Positions 25,412 to 37,044 of a stretch of 64,000 bases of DNA are shown here, piece after piece; the stretch's first letter is position 1; the number at the start of each line of letters is the position of its first letter. A program made the position numbers and the translations under genes. Under the pieces are notes generated by a model. That model was not told the DNA's origin, did not search any database, and saw only the letters and a program-made list of their open reading frames with translations. The DNA is from Lineus longissimus (Eukaryota > Nemertea > Pilidiophora > Heteronemertea > Lineidae): assembly GCF_910592395.1 (NCBI RefSeq), contig NC_088310.1:751501-815500 (forward strand), read 5' to 3'.

Positions 25412-27650
25412 GGCTAAACTGTTCTCAACCTGCCGATGTAACTCTGAGAGCATAATCAACCAGACTTTGAGATTATGTGGATGAGATGTTGAGGAGGGCG
25501 TCATCTTTAGTTAAAGGTGGGCATTTTGATTGACCTGCACTGCTTGGCTAATGATCAGTTGTTAATTTCAGTAGGTGTGGCCAGGGAGTGCTCAGCAGTC
25601 GTTCATATCGCTGGACTCATTATACAGGGTGTCCCATATAATATCTTCATTTACATCTCTAGAATCATTGTACATGGTGCTCCACAAAGAGTCTCCATTT
25701 ATAACGATAATATTATGACCTGTTGGAAAGCTGTAAACTAGCAGTTTCTGATTCCACATTATTCTTTTATGGTCAACACACTCATCTTCAATGTTACCAA
25801 AACTTTTTGTGAAATTGTCTCCCAATAGCCAAGTAACGATTAAGCGTATTTGAGCGACTGCTGAGAGACATCCAGAGGCCCATTTGATGTTGTACGGCCT
25901 AAGGACTTGAGCCATTCATTGAGATTTCAACCTAATTCAAGGTCCTTCACTACTTTTGTCACTACCTCCATTGTCTGTTCATAGATGTATGGCTTTCGCA
26001 TTTACATAACGTTGTGGTGTGTACAGAGACAAGAGGTTTTAACTTCATTCACATTTTTATAAGGTGTACATTTTTAGAAAAACAAGTATCTGCATATCGA
26101 TGGCACACGTTGTTGGATAGGGAAGGATGTGGTCTGTGGTGACAGAGCAGAGCTAATCAGCGATTTGGTCATTAACCCTCATTATGAATCTGACGGTTCA
26201 TTGTAATATAAGACACGGATAGTTCTCCTTGAGTTTACTGATGATCGAAATGTGTGTACTCCTAAAGCTTTAATGTGCCAGCGTGACCTGTATATGTGCT
26301 TTGGTGTATGTATTAAGTATGCATGGATGTATGTTAATTAAGGGCATGCGTGAAGAATCATACTGTATAGTCTGGAATGACCATCATATAATTCATAAGT
26401 TTTTGCTTTCAAGCATTAACGTCATTTTAGCGCATTTTAACGCGTTTCAAATCTCAAAAGGAAAACTTCTTCATCGATGCATTGATCTTTTTCTGCACTC
26501 GTCTGATTAGCTGTGTCCTGTCACCATGGTAACCACTGTTTGCCAGGTCCATTTGGATTGATGCAGAGCTTAAGGCATATCAATATTACCAAGCTGGTTA
26601 ACTTTCCATGTCATGTTTCACACCTCAAATCATGAAATCCTTGCATTGGTATTGTCTCATAAACTCCATCATCTCGGAACAAGTTAGAGTCAAGTATACA
26701 TTGGTATGCACAGGACATGTTCTCTCCAATGAGTCGAGTTCCTCCTAAACGTTGACTGAGTGGCACTTCGACAGGTCATTGTGAGATCTTTTACTTAATT
26801 ATTAGGTGGACAATATCATTGTTTGGATGTTTATAAAACTAAAAGCTCCAGAGGCCATTAGAAGTTATCTCTTCACCTCCACTTCCTGATACATGAATTG
26901 GAAGTGTCTGTAAACGCAAGGAAATGCTGGTGAAACGATAACTTGATGTACGGTAATCAATCAAAAAGAAATCAACTATTATCTCCAATAATCTGGCTTT
27001 TATATTCTTAAATGTTATTGCACATTACGCATCTCTACAATCTGGATCCTGGCGCAGTCTTAACGTGTCCTGCACCGAGGTTAGTCGGCCACTGACGGCT
27101 GGAAACATAGATTACAAATTATAGTTTCAATTATTATGCATTTTGCTAACTTGTGTAATCTGTACCGTGCCTGGATTATCTCTTTCATTTGGAGTTCTCT
27201 TTCTCCGTTGGTTTGTGCCAGCTCTGATGTGTGCTACACGATGGCAGTCATCTCGTAACACAAATGGTTACATTCATACGACGACCAGTGTGAACACAAG
27301 TCTTTCAGACGAGTAAATAAGCCAGAATTGAGTCAACTTGTCACAGGCTGGCATTTTTCCCGCTCTGAAAGAGCAATCAAAACGGGTATCCAGAGATGGA
27401 GATTAGCATCAATTTTGACCAATAGAGGGCTCATGTCTCCATTATGATAATCAGTATTAACACTAACCCACTCAGTGGTGAAAACCATGCCAAGAATCTC
27501 GTAGTAAAACAATGTGACGTTGACACGTCACAGCTCTGCTGTATATTTAATCTCTTGACAACCTGAACTTGCTGTGGTCATACAGATATTCACCAACAAT
27601 GTGTGTTTGTCTTTAGTGGAAAAACATATGAATTGGCTGGATGTTTTTAA

Positions 27651-27732
27651 CCCTTGCACCCCCGTTTCCAGTGTGGACTCTTCTAGCTAATGCATCAGAA
27701 GTGTTCATTCAGGAAGCTGGGGATGTAAGGGT
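27651..27732. repeat. Small palindromic repeat, copy 2 (inverted relative to copy 1)
   Basis: Begins cccttgcacccccgtttcc and ends ggaagctggggatgtaaggg. The two ends form an approximately 20-bp imperfect terminal inverted repeat around the core ctagctaatgcatcag. Same family as 25330-25411, in opposite orientation. No target duplication could be assigned with confidence. Confidence 0.6.
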
Positions 27733-29884
27733 GGAAATCTTTATGATTGTTCTAACAAATCTTTGAATGGCCTCAGCACCAGGGAACGCACAGTAATTGA
27801 CATATAAGAACAGCTGGTAACATGCAAGATCTGACTGATGTAGCTTTCAATCACTAATCAACACTTAATCACTAACTGACGACTTGTATCCTGTAAAAGC
27901 TTTAATAGACACGCTTTCAGCCTAGTGAAGCGCAGTTGGCTTCCACGGCAATGACTTCTTCGCCAAGTCCTGTCTGTTGCCAAGTTTGGACAACATCCTA
28001 CACGCTAAGCTTTCAAATTAAACCCCCGTCTGGGTCCAGGTCAACAGGTCATCTTATCATTTGCTCCTTGAGCACCACAGTGATAGATTCTTGTAATGCA
28101 TATGTCATACATTATGGTACAATGCACAAGAAGCTACCTGGATGACTCGTCACTTGAACCCAGGGTTCAAGAGTTGGAGGGGGGTCTAAACTAATTCTAG
28201 GTAGTTATGTCGAATTAGAAAAATGCTGTGTATCTATTCGATGTGAGTTTCTTTGATCAAAGTTGATGCTGGCTTTAAGTTACAAAATTGCCCCACCCAT
28301 AAAAAAGACAAAAAATCAAAGCGTTCACACATGGCAATAAAGATAACAAAATTTACCGGTTAAATAAGTATGGAATTTGAACACGATTCGACTATATTTC
28401 TGAGCCTTTTGTAAACCACATCAGAGTTGTCACATACCCGCGCTTGTCAACGCTGAAAGCAGGCGTCATTGGACCGTGCACGAGGACTGCTTGTTACTAC
28501 ACAGGAATATAGGAGAAGTCTCTTGGTACAACCTGAAATCCTCCTGATAGCTTTGGTATGAACTTCTTTCATCATTATCTGTAGACCATTCTGGTGAAGT
28601 CCACTTGAGGCAAACTTTCCTCAATTTTGATTAAATCAATGAAATATGAAATTAACATTCAAAGCTATGGATGAGAAAAGATTCAACCGTTAATAAACCT
28701 TTCTTATTTCGGTAGTTATTTGAAGGCAGTAAATACTCCCCAAGTAGTACAAGCAGCCGAGTGTTTGTTGGTCAAGTGTGTGGTCCTGGTGGTCTTAAGG
28801 CAAACACCATAGCTATCATAAGATAAAAGGTTGAATGTAGTTTTGCTTTTTCGTTTTTATTTTGACATGATTACAATAGGTGCTAATAGTTAAGCACATT
28901 TAAGCCAGATTTTTGTACCCATCTTGTAAATAACTTTTACCGGTCAGTGACCTTTTTGAATCAAAAGTATATGATAGTCCTGAGGCAAAAGAATATTTTT
29001 ATGATCATATATAATCGACATGATGTAACCTATGAGAACTTAAGTATAGTCGTGCTATGCAAGTATGATCGCTTTAGGGTAGACTACTAAAAATACAGTC
29101 TGCTTATCGTCAACATCGATGGTTTAAAAACAGCTTCCCCACGGTGATGTGAAGTGACCCTCAAAATCAACCTCAGCGGCTGATTTTGCCGCTTGGAATC
29201 AAAGAGTAGAATACTTGTGTTGTTTCTGGTCTGAAATCTCCAATCGAGTTGCACGAGTTCTGAAAATGTTATTAGCAAAACAAAAATTGAAAAATGAAAC
29301 ATTTAAGCACTTGGAATTCTACTCCTTTCATTCCAACCTCCTTCACATGACTATTAAAACCATCCTAGTTCTCAGCTTGAGTTGGTCATGTCCTGGTGGT
29401 CAACTTTAAAACCTAAATATCTTGAAATGAATTGAAAATATATTCTCAATCAATTTCATTGAAGTCTCCTGGATTCAGTTTTGTGCATTGTCGTCTAAAC
29501 TATAAGAGTGTGTACAAGGGTGCCAGCAGACGCCAATGAAATAGAAATGTAAAAAGCTTTAGCATCACAACAAGTCTGCCTGTTTGTTTTCATAATCCCT
29601 GTCCAACCAGCGGCAGGCATTTGTATATATAAACATTGCTAAACTATTTACTGGATATTTCTTTCTACCGGCATTCATACCGATTTTCATACTACTAGCA
29701 GATATTGTGCTTTGCTCACTAATGTAGGCGAGCCACAGTGTAGGTACATGGTTTATTGTTTTCAACCCGCCGCTCCAGATGTCAATCTCATCAACAGGAA
29801 ACCTATCATTGGACCAGTCTTTTCGTACACTAGGAGACCAATCTATTGGGCCGTTCTTTTTGTTCAAGCTGTGATTCAAGTCAG

Positions 29885-29938
29885 GATTGAAGTAGGTCAC
29901 CTGATTGAAGTAGGTCACCTGATTGAAGTAGGTCACCT
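29885..29938 (+). repeat. 18-bp tandem triplication
   Basis: Three perfect copies of gattgaagtaggtcacct. Confidence 0.95.
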
Positions 29939-31030
29939 GAACACAGAGCCACATTTCCCCGGTGTGTGCAGTGAAATATGACAGTCTTGATCAGAATCAA
30001 CTTTTCGTCTTTATCCTGAACGTATGACGGCTTGGATTACAAAAATGGCCCTTTTGATAGTTCGTGGCCTGAGGTTGATGTGTATTCGTGTAGGATGGCT
30101 TTCAGAGCCAGTTCTCACGTTGGGTTTAGAAACGGATTCGTTCAAGTAACATTTTCAAGGATCACATGCCGGCGTGCATCCTTCCTGTACGCTACTGCAA
30201 CATGAATCTACTTGGCCATTTCACTGTTCTAAATAATATTGTGTAAATAGCTACAGTGCCAAGTTGATTCATGTTGAAGATTATCGTAATGATTCTACTA
30301 TAAAAATACGCTGAAATTAGCATGGTCAGTCCCTTAGCGAAATTTCAGCCTGTCTTTTCTCGTCTTGCATGGGGTGATTTGATTCACTTTAAGCCTATGG
30401 AATGCTTGGCTTTGATTACGGCAGCATGCTTTGCTTGATCAATTGAAGTGGCGTTTCTGTTTAAAGTCTCCGTTTTGTACGAAATAGAATGTCAATTTAC
30501 CTGTGGTCTACCCAAGTGTGAAGCTCTGATGAAACTGCCACCTTCAGTGCATATGGGAATTTAATCATTTCAACCTGTGTCATAACGGCCAAACTTCCAC
30601 CTTACTTTTCTCGACTCAGGTGAGCAGTGCTGAAATTCTACATCAAGATTCAGCCATGGTGCTTTGTTTAATAAAACTCCTTCTGAAGATATCGCTGAAT
30701 GAGGATCAAAAAGGGCAAATAATAAGAACTCTGGCAATACCTTTGCAATGTAAAGTGGACGAGCAATGCTCAGTAGGGGTAATATAAACCACCATCTCCT
30801 GGTGACTGTCTCAAACTAATGAGTGGACTCTGCAACGCTGGAGTACCTCTGAAAAAAAAACAGTCTCATGTTGAACTAACCATCATCGTGTTATATTCAG
30901 ACATTTGACTACAAGTTCCTAAATATTCTTTTAGCTACAGCATCGATTTGATTTGTTGGTTATTTTGTGACCTGGACATTCTTGTTCTTTGTTTATTTTC
31001 ACGCCTGTACTGCTAGGTTTGTACGCGCCA

Positions 31031-31108
31031 GTAGAAACTGGTGTTAGAACCAGTTGACACCGGTGTTAGAACCAGTTGAAACCAGTGTTAGAACCAGTTG
31101 AAACCGGT
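31031..31108 (+). repeat. 22-bp tandem repeat, about 3.5 copies
   Basis: Units of the form gtgttagaaccagttgaaac, with variants gacaccg and gaaacca. The junction accagttgacaccggt is close to palindromic, so the tract can also fold into short hairpins. Confidence 0.85.
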
Positions 31109-31750
31109 AATAGCGAAATGCATCATTCAAAAGTTGGTTATCTTGTCAGTAAATCAACAGGACGTTCTCCAAGTTTAAGGCGGGGAGTCATGACAACAAG
31201 TCGATACAGACTATCAGACTAACACTTGTTAAGCTAGTTGACTCAGTCAGGTGACTTGTTTTTGTGTGGTAGTTACTTCATGATTCCTTCCCTTCACTCT
31301 TTCTTCTCTCGTTTTCAGTTGTTGATTATTTTTAAGTATTCAAACAAAACACTTTGTTCCTTCCCTTGTATCACTGGCTATGCCTCGGGTGGTCACCAGC
31401 AGAAAACTATTGAAAATGACATCTATTCAGTTGATTTATTAAACATTTGGTGAGCAAGATAATTTGAAATAAACCAAAGAATACATTGTTTCCTTTGGCC
31501 GTCTTTGTGAACCTTGCAACAGATCAACATCATTTACACCAGACCTTGACAATTTCTTCATGCCAGACATCTATATCCAAATCTGGTCGAATCTGCCTGT
31601 CCTGCAATGATCTTCTCACTTCTGTGAGGGACAGCTTGCTTTCTGCTCCATCTTGCTGAAAGATGAAATGAATAGCAAGAGGAGACCTTTGATTTCATTC
31701 AAATGTGATTTGTAATGTTATGTAATGTTATGAAACATGTTTGCATCTTT

Positions 31751-31870
31751 AGGACCACATGGCCCTCAAGGGAAGTATCTAGTGATGGTTAGGACCACAT
31801 GGCCCTCAAGGGAAGTATCTAGTGATGGTTAGGACCACATGGCCCTCAAGGGAAGTATCTAGTGATGGTT
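31751..31870 (+). repeat. 40-bp tandem triplication, perfect copies
   Basis: Three identical 40-bp units, each starting aggaccacatggccctcaag and ending agtgatggtt. Absence of any difference between copies implies very recent duplication. Confidence 0.97.
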
Positions 31871-32137
31871 TGTTTCTCACTTTGTTCTTTGACACTTGTT
31901 CTCCTGATTTTATCTCTGTATTTGACGCTGCTGTGTCTTTTATTCTTTTTGTTGATTTTAATTGGTGAGAGACTGTACGGGCGTTGCTAGGTACACTGGT
32001 AATAATTCTCACGACGTCAGTCAAGATATTGTGCAATAAATATAAATTTTATCTTGTAATGATGAGTTTTACCGATGTACAGACTTGGATTCATTTTAAA
32101 AACATGTTTTTCTTCGTGTCTCTTGGATGGGTGAGAG

Positions 32138-32281
32138 CCCACTAACCTGTACACCCCCACCCCTCTGGGTCATTATCTGGAGGGTCAATGCAGTGAAATG
32201 AGGGTGCCCCCACTAACCTGTACACCCCCACCCCTCTGGGTCATTATCTGGAGGGTCAATGCAGTGAAATGAGGGTGCCCC
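32138..32281 (+). repeat. 71-bp tandem duplication
   Basis: Two near-identical copies of a unit starting cactaacctgtacaccccca and including gggtcattatctggagggtc, followed by the start of a third copy (ccccactgacctg) at 32280. Confidence 0.92.
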
Positions 32282-34479
32282 CACTGACCTGAATAGATGA
32301 TGCATTGACTCAAAGAGGTCATATACATATAGGTAGATGGAGGTAAAAACCTTGAGGTGTTTGACTTGAGAGTCATTAACGAGTGAGGAGCTATCTCCCA
32401 TTCATACGTCAGTTATCTGCTTGTAAATTTTTGGACTTATTTTGTGGAAAAAGTCATTGACTGGCTCCTGGTTTGTTGACTTTCACCAATCTAAGAGGCG
32501 AAATCTTGTGTAAATCTTTTGTTATGGGTTCAACATGTTGATTGTGTTCTTTTTATTATGAAACAGACTTTCCTGTGTTAAGTCTGATGTTTAGTTTTTG
32601 CCTGCTTGGTGTGCAAGCCTGGCGTTATTTGTCTGGTATTTCACATGAACATTTTCAAGGACGATTTTTCACATTTGCTTTCTTTTTGATGCGGTTCTCG
32701 CTCCGAGGGTGACACATGAGAAGGGAGCAGAAGAAGAGTTGAGGAATAAGTCAAAAGTCGGGTTTTCACAAACAGTAATAAGCCTTCAGTGTCTGCAGTC
32801 CCCTTGGTGCGGGAAAGTGAAAATGTTTTGTGAACATCAATGTCCAGGGTGTTATTCAATTCTCAATATCCTAATGAAAGGTTTATAGACTGTCATCCTC
32901 ACCACTTATTGGAGTCAAGGATGGCAGTGTATCTCAACCCCATGCTATCATATGGCCATCTTGCTGCTATCACACAGAAAGTCATAAATTAGGCCAAGTC
33001 AGTTTGAAACGGGAAATCGGTTATCAAGAAGCTCTTGTGTCCAGGCTCCATTTCTTATCTCGCAATCATTTTTTGTGCCTGGATGCATCGGGCCGTCTGA
33101 ATTGGTGACAGTTTTCTTGGATTTGTTTTAATAATGTGTATTGGTACAGCGTAAACTAGCCAGCATTTCACATGAGATGAAGTGGTTGAATTTACCTAAT
33201 GGCCAAATGGCGGCTTTGTTTAATTGGTATTTTTGATATTTTGAATACATTACATTAACCCTTCAAGTGCTACAGCCAGACTTTGAGCATAGAATGGAAA
33301 AAAAAGCGATCTGTTCTCAGACCCTTCAGTGTGAGATAATGTCAAAGAGAAAAGAACTGTTCATTTCTCCGAGGACTAGAACTGGCATCAAGTATTGCAA
33401 TGAGGCAAGGAATCCTTGACCTCTAACCTGTGCCAAGTTTTGAAAACGTATCCACTGAAATATTTGGTTGTTAATAATTCCTCTGTGTTCATCAGGACGG
33501 CCACTGCACTTGTTGGGAAAAGGAAACCATCGTCCATCCTATATAGACACATTTTGTAAATATTATAAGGTTAGGAGACAAAATATTGTCAGTATTCTCC
33601 GTACATTTGCACCATTGGTGTATGTAGAGGTACAAGTTGACAGTGTTGTTACCAGACAACTGTGGCAGTGGTTTGCCCTTACCAAGGATTCAACTCGAAA
33701 TGCCTCTGGTTGGGTTCAATAATTTCATCTACTGATACACATTACATTGTAAGAATTCTTTCTAATAGAACTCAGATATTCACTGAACATTGAATCATAT
33801 TATTATACGAATCACTGCGGTTTTATTATGAATGTGTAGATATACTCTTTGGGCAGATTGAGCCACAATGAACCCAGCTATTGGCACTAATCTCAAGAAT
33901 CATAAATCCCAACAAATTGCCTGTGGCTTGAAATAACAACCATTACTGTTGCTATTTTTGTCACCGACGTTGCTTTGTGCTTATATACCTGTGTCTTGTC
34001 CTAGAAACCTAAATCTCATCAGAATATCCCAAAACGAAAATGCTCCATTTCTGACTTCTCACGAATGGGCCTGCAATAGGGTACATTGCATGTTTGACAG
34101 GGTGAACTGTATAAGACATTTGAACTTTGAAATGTTGGTATTGTATTCGTGAGGAGAGTGACTTCTCTGTACCCCAAGCCCCATCTGTATGTGTTGTCAG
34201 TCAGGTTCATAGATGTGCCAGGCATTTTGAATTAAGAAAAATTCCATAGACTTGTTAATGTGATAAAATACCAATAATTAAATAAAGCACAATATGCTAA
34301 ACTTGTAAGACTGAATCTCTGTCTTGTGCTTATTTTGTTCTCAAGTGCACATTCTGATACCTCCCACACACCAGGAGAAGGAACACTCAGATATATAACC
34401 AAAATTGCTGAAGACGGCAATGCTGGGCCATGGTAATATAGCGCCGCACCACAGCCTACAATCAGTAGTGTCCCACCAG

Positions 34480-34693
34480 GCTCAGAGTGTTGGACCTCAG
34501 GCTACCGGACGAATGCCTGCCCCCAGGAGGCATGAGAGAAGAGCGCATGATGAACACAGACCGAAGAGAGCTTTTATCAACTCTACTAGCAAAATTCACT
34601 CGCAAGGTTAGTGGCCTTGTGCCGACCATTTCCAAGGACAATCTCACAGTGGGAGAAGAGATGTGGACCGTGTTGGGATATTTCACAGAATAG
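34480..34693 (+). other. Exon-like reading frame of unknown identity
   Basis: After a plausible acceptor (gtcccaccag) the plus frame reads LRVLDLRLPDECLPPGGMRE, then NTDRRELLSTLLAKFTRK, and continues through VPTISKDNLTVGEEMW to TAG at 34693. An internal donor-like cgcaag|gttagt occurs at 34606/34607, so it could be an internal exon ending there or a terminal exon ending at the stop. Amino-acid composition is balanced and protein-like, unlike the surrounding non-coding DNA. I do not recognise the protein. It would be convergent with MED29 (stop at 35095). It could also be the remnant of a retrocopy or a chance frame; the complementary strand is also partly open. Confidence 0.3.
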
Positions 34694-35094
34694 AGAATCT
34701 AGAATATCCCAGTTGGAAGCATACTGCACCAGGAAATGGACAATTAACAGAAGAATTATAACACGATGCTTGCATCAAACCAGGCTTTATTTTTTTCCAA
34801 TATTGCATCAAATTAAGAACATGTCTTCACAGGTTCCTTTAACTATAAACATTGCCACCTACTGGATTTCAAAAGCACTAAAGCTCATGTCTTGTGCAAA
34901 AGTCCTCCGCACTTACATGTGGTACAACACAGTCCTGAAGATAATGTTCACAGACAGCCCAGAGTTGATGTCCATCTGCCAACAGAGACTCTTCTCTCGC
35001 AGTAGACACAAGCCGTAAATGCAAAATAGTCGCCCTCCCTCACTATCCTCACTTTCAAAGCTCCTGATGACCGACTTTGATTGCATTGTCACAC

Positions 35095-35316
35095 TCAATG
35101 TACACCAGCACCAGGCCGCTCTGAGATTTTACGAGCACAGTCTAGTAACATGTCTCTTAGTTCTTTAGCATGAGTGACTTGTGTCTTGACTGTGCTGACA
35201 TACTGTGTGTATGACTGTGCCTCGCCCTGCTGTGGATCAGACTTGGACGTGTGTACCAAGACGGGAGTATTTTTAGTGCTGTCTGCATTTACATTGTTGC
35301 ATTCGAGGGCCAACTT
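35095..35316 (-). CDS. MED29: MED29, exon 4 (C-terminal)
   Basis: Mediator subunit 29 (Intersex homologue in flies) is part of the Mediator tail/core that links activators to RNA polymerase II. This exon starts KLALECNNVNA and ends with QYVSTVKTQVTHAKELRDML, LDCARKISERPGAGVH and a stop. The pattern YxQYxxxxKxQxxxAKxxxxxLLDCAxKI is that of the MED29 C-terminus. Acceptor ctatttcag lies just above 35316, and the exon enters in phase 0. The intervening low-complexity linker (PVLVHTSKSDPQQGEAQSY) is of family-like length. The four exons total 540 nt, coding 179 residues, close to but a little shorter than the human protein because the N-terminal low-complexity part is shorter. Confidence 0.93.
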   Translation of the reverse strand, partial: KLALECNNVNADSTKNTPVLVHTSKSDPQQGEAQSYTQYVSTVKTQVTHAKELRDMLLDCARKISERPGAGVH

Positions 35317-35527
35317 CTGAAATAGAGATGAAACAACATAAATAGGTTCCGATCATGATGCTACAATCTGGTGTCCATTTGGAAGACCAAGGCTGCCTTG
35401 ACTGGCCTTACATAAACTGCAGAGCAGATTGCTAGCTTCATGTTCAATAAATGACCCAAGTGGCATTGAGGGTTCCTTCCTTTTTAGTCATGTTAAAAGT
35501 GGATGTTGCTTCCTGAAGAATACTCAC

Positions 35528-35612
35528 TATATTCATTTCTATCTGGTCACAGATGGCAAAGAACTCCTCCAAACTTTTGTCGAATCTCTGAACTGTGGCT
35601 TCACTACTCTTC
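35528..35612 (-). CDS. MED29: MED29, exon 3
   Basis: 85-nt exon on the minus strand between acceptor gtttccag and donor gtgagt. It reads KSSEATVQRFDKSLEEFFAI and CDQIEMNI; the family motif IQRFDKCLEEFYALCDQLE is clearly conserved. It completes a Ser codon begun in exon 2 and ends in phase 0. It forms part of the predicted helical bundle of MED29. Reading frame and splice sites are fully consistent with the neighbours. Confidence 0.93.
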
Positions 35613-35817
35613 CTGGAAACAAATGCAACACATCAAATGTGAATCAGTGAAATGCAACTTATGCTATCCATTGTCTCTTCAAGGAATATTCATCATTAGA
35701 GAATTAGTTTATTGTCCTCCATAAAGATAACATTACAAGGCTTCATAGCTTCTTTTTATTTCATATTGAGGCCTATTTCAAAATACAGGCATTTTACAGT
35801 TTCACCTCCATACTTAC

Positions 35818-35876
35818 GAACAATTGTCTATTTGAGCATTCTGATGGAAATTCTGGGCAGCAATTTTCATGATCAT
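35818..35876 (-). CDS. MED29: MED29, exon 2
   Basis: 59-nt exon with acceptor ttattctag and donor gtaagt on the minus strand. It reads MIMKIAAQNFHQNAQIDNC plus two bases of a Ser codon. This matches the family block LMKVAAQNLIQNTNIDN directly following LKESL of exon 1. Phase 0 in, phase 2 out, exactly compatible with exon 3. Confidence 0.93.
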
Positions 35877-36001
35877 CTAGAATAAATGAAGAAGAGATTA
35901 ATTAGTATTACCAGTCTGACAGCTCACCACATGGCACATGTATGTGTACAGTGTAGGCCCGCATTTTTGCCTCTTTGTGACTGATACATGGAAAAATGTA
36001 C

Positions 36002-36175
36002 CGTGAGAGATTCCTTGAGGTGAGGAGTGAGAACTTTTAGTTTAGCGACGGGGTCTACATCTTGTTGTTGCTGCTGCAACTGAGCCTGTTGCTGTTGTTG
36101 CAGCTGGGAAGGCCCAGGAGCTTGATTTTGTTGAGGTTGCTGCTGAAGCTGTCCACTTTGTGGTGCAGCCGCCAT
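36002..36175 (-). CDS. MED29: MED29, exon 1 with start codon
   Basis: The start is placed at the ATG at 36175 (context caaaATGGCGGC), giving MAAAPQSGQLQQQPQQNQAP, then a Gln-rich stretch and DVDPVAKLKVLTPHLKESLT. The QQQQDVDPVAKLKVLTPHLKESL block is the conserved MED29 start of the structured region (human QQQQDFDPVQRYKMLIPQLKESL). About 50 residues before it are Gln/Pro-rich low complexity, as in other animals. A GTG six codons further upstream is in frame but is not a credible eukaryotic start. The donor gtacat is weaker than consensus but is fixed by the family alignment. The start codon overlaps a YY1-type motif. Confidence 0.92.
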
Positions 36176-36583
36176 TTTGTCCAATAGAGTCACGTGACAC
36201 AGGTTGATTGATTGTGTTCACCTTGGCGCTCCATAAAAAGTGTTTTTATCATCACTTGGTCAATTCTTCTGTTTTTTAGGTAATTAAGTTTATAATTAAA
36301 ATGCATGGACTTTAGTATTACACAACATTAAGTTGTCTGGTATGTAGAGGTCATAGAAATGCACTTAATGGGCTTTATCATAGGTTTAAGAGGACCTTTT
36401 CATATTTATATCACTTCTATGGGATGCCAAAACTGCAAAATGATTGGTTTTATCGAGAAAGCCTGATCAGCTGATGGGCTGATAATACCTTTTTAGCTTC
36501 TCGTTGGTTAGATATGTTATGATGTATATTTTCTTTGCTTCAATTCAGCTGATGTTCCAGTTACCTGACATCGCCAACCCACC
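36176..36583. promoter_or_regulatory. Shared bidirectional promoter of MED29 and the DMAC1-like gene
   Basis: 408 bp separate the two divergent start codons. Next to the MED29 start are ccaat (36181-36185) and the perfect 10-bp palindrome gtcacgtgac (36189-36198), an E-box of the USF/TFEB (CLEAR) type. The MED29 start context caaaatggcggc matches the YY1 motif often found at start codons of housekeeping genes. No TATA box is obvious at either start. Transcription start sites are not known; the 5' UTRs also lie here. Confidence 0.6.
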
Positions 36584-36740
36584 ATGCGTGATGTTGACGA
36601 CGACGACTGTCTCTCCTGCCGTGTGATCGGTAGTGTCGTACCCCTCTGTCTGTCTGGATATGTGGTTCACACCTGGTGGAAGAGAGTGGTACCAACTGGG
36701 AAGCTCTTCAGCAGCGCTGTTTACATTACATTAGCTGGAG
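36584..36740 (+). CDS. DMAC1: DMAC1/TMEM261-like protein, exon 1
   Basis: DMAC1 (TMEM261) is a small inner-mitochondrial-membrane protein needed for assembly of the distal membrane arm of complex I. The start at 36584 (cccaccATGCG) gives an acidic N-terminus MRDVDDDD, then CLSCRVIGSVVPLCLSGYVV, a CxxC pair leading directly into a hydrophobic segment, then HTWWKRVVPTGKLFSSAVYI and TLAGG. The family has the same order: short acidic or disordered lead, CWSCRVLSG, first membrane helix, basic loop, second helix. Donor gtatgt follows 36740, leaving one base of a Gly codon. The protein would be 75 residues, shorter than human DMAC1 (~112) mainly at the N-terminus. Identification rests on the CxSCRV motif and the two-helix topology, so it is probable rather than certain. 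Confidence 0.7.
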
Positions 36741-36973
36741 GTATGTCTGTGTGGGTGAGGCCTAGTTACGTTTAGAGTAGATAGCCGAACTTTGGCCTTT
36801 ATGGCCCTTAGGTATTGAAATGTCTTCTCAAAGACATTAAACGTTTGGGCAGCCTTCATATACCAGTGTCATATTGCCTGCCTGAAGAAACATCACTGCA
36901 CTTTGTGGATTTGCTGTAGTGTCGCATTTGGGAGATCATATATCAACTCCTAATTGAACTGTTTCCCCTGCAG

Positions 36974-37044
36974 GGCTTGCTGGTGTTGGAACAATGAGGA
37001 TGTTCAGCTTTGGACCGTTCGACCCAAGATCAAAAAGTCGATGA
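36974..37044 (+). CDS. DMAC1: DMAC1/TMEM261-like protein, exon 2 (C-terminal)
   Basis: After acceptor tttcccctgcag the exon completes the Gly codon and reads LAGVGTMRMFSFGPFDPRSK, SR, stop (tga 37042-37044). The join AGG-LAGVG continues the second hydrophobic segment of exon 1 without a phase change. The short polar tail after the membrane segment suits a small two-helix mitochondrial membrane protein. An unspliced reading of exon 1 would instead stop 11 codons later with no similarity. Confidence 0.68.

Larger units (their letters stand above)
21818..34479. other. SPRED 3' flank and intergenic region without a recognised gene
   Basis: The first part must contain the SPRED 3' UTR, whose end I cannot fix. 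The rest shows no reading frame with recognisable domains on either strand. It holds two copies of a palindromic repeat (about 25.3 and 27.7 kb) and short tandem duplications at 29.9, 31.0, 31.8 and 32.1 kb. The longest open frames (about 60-120 codons) have no supporting features. Confidence 0.6.
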
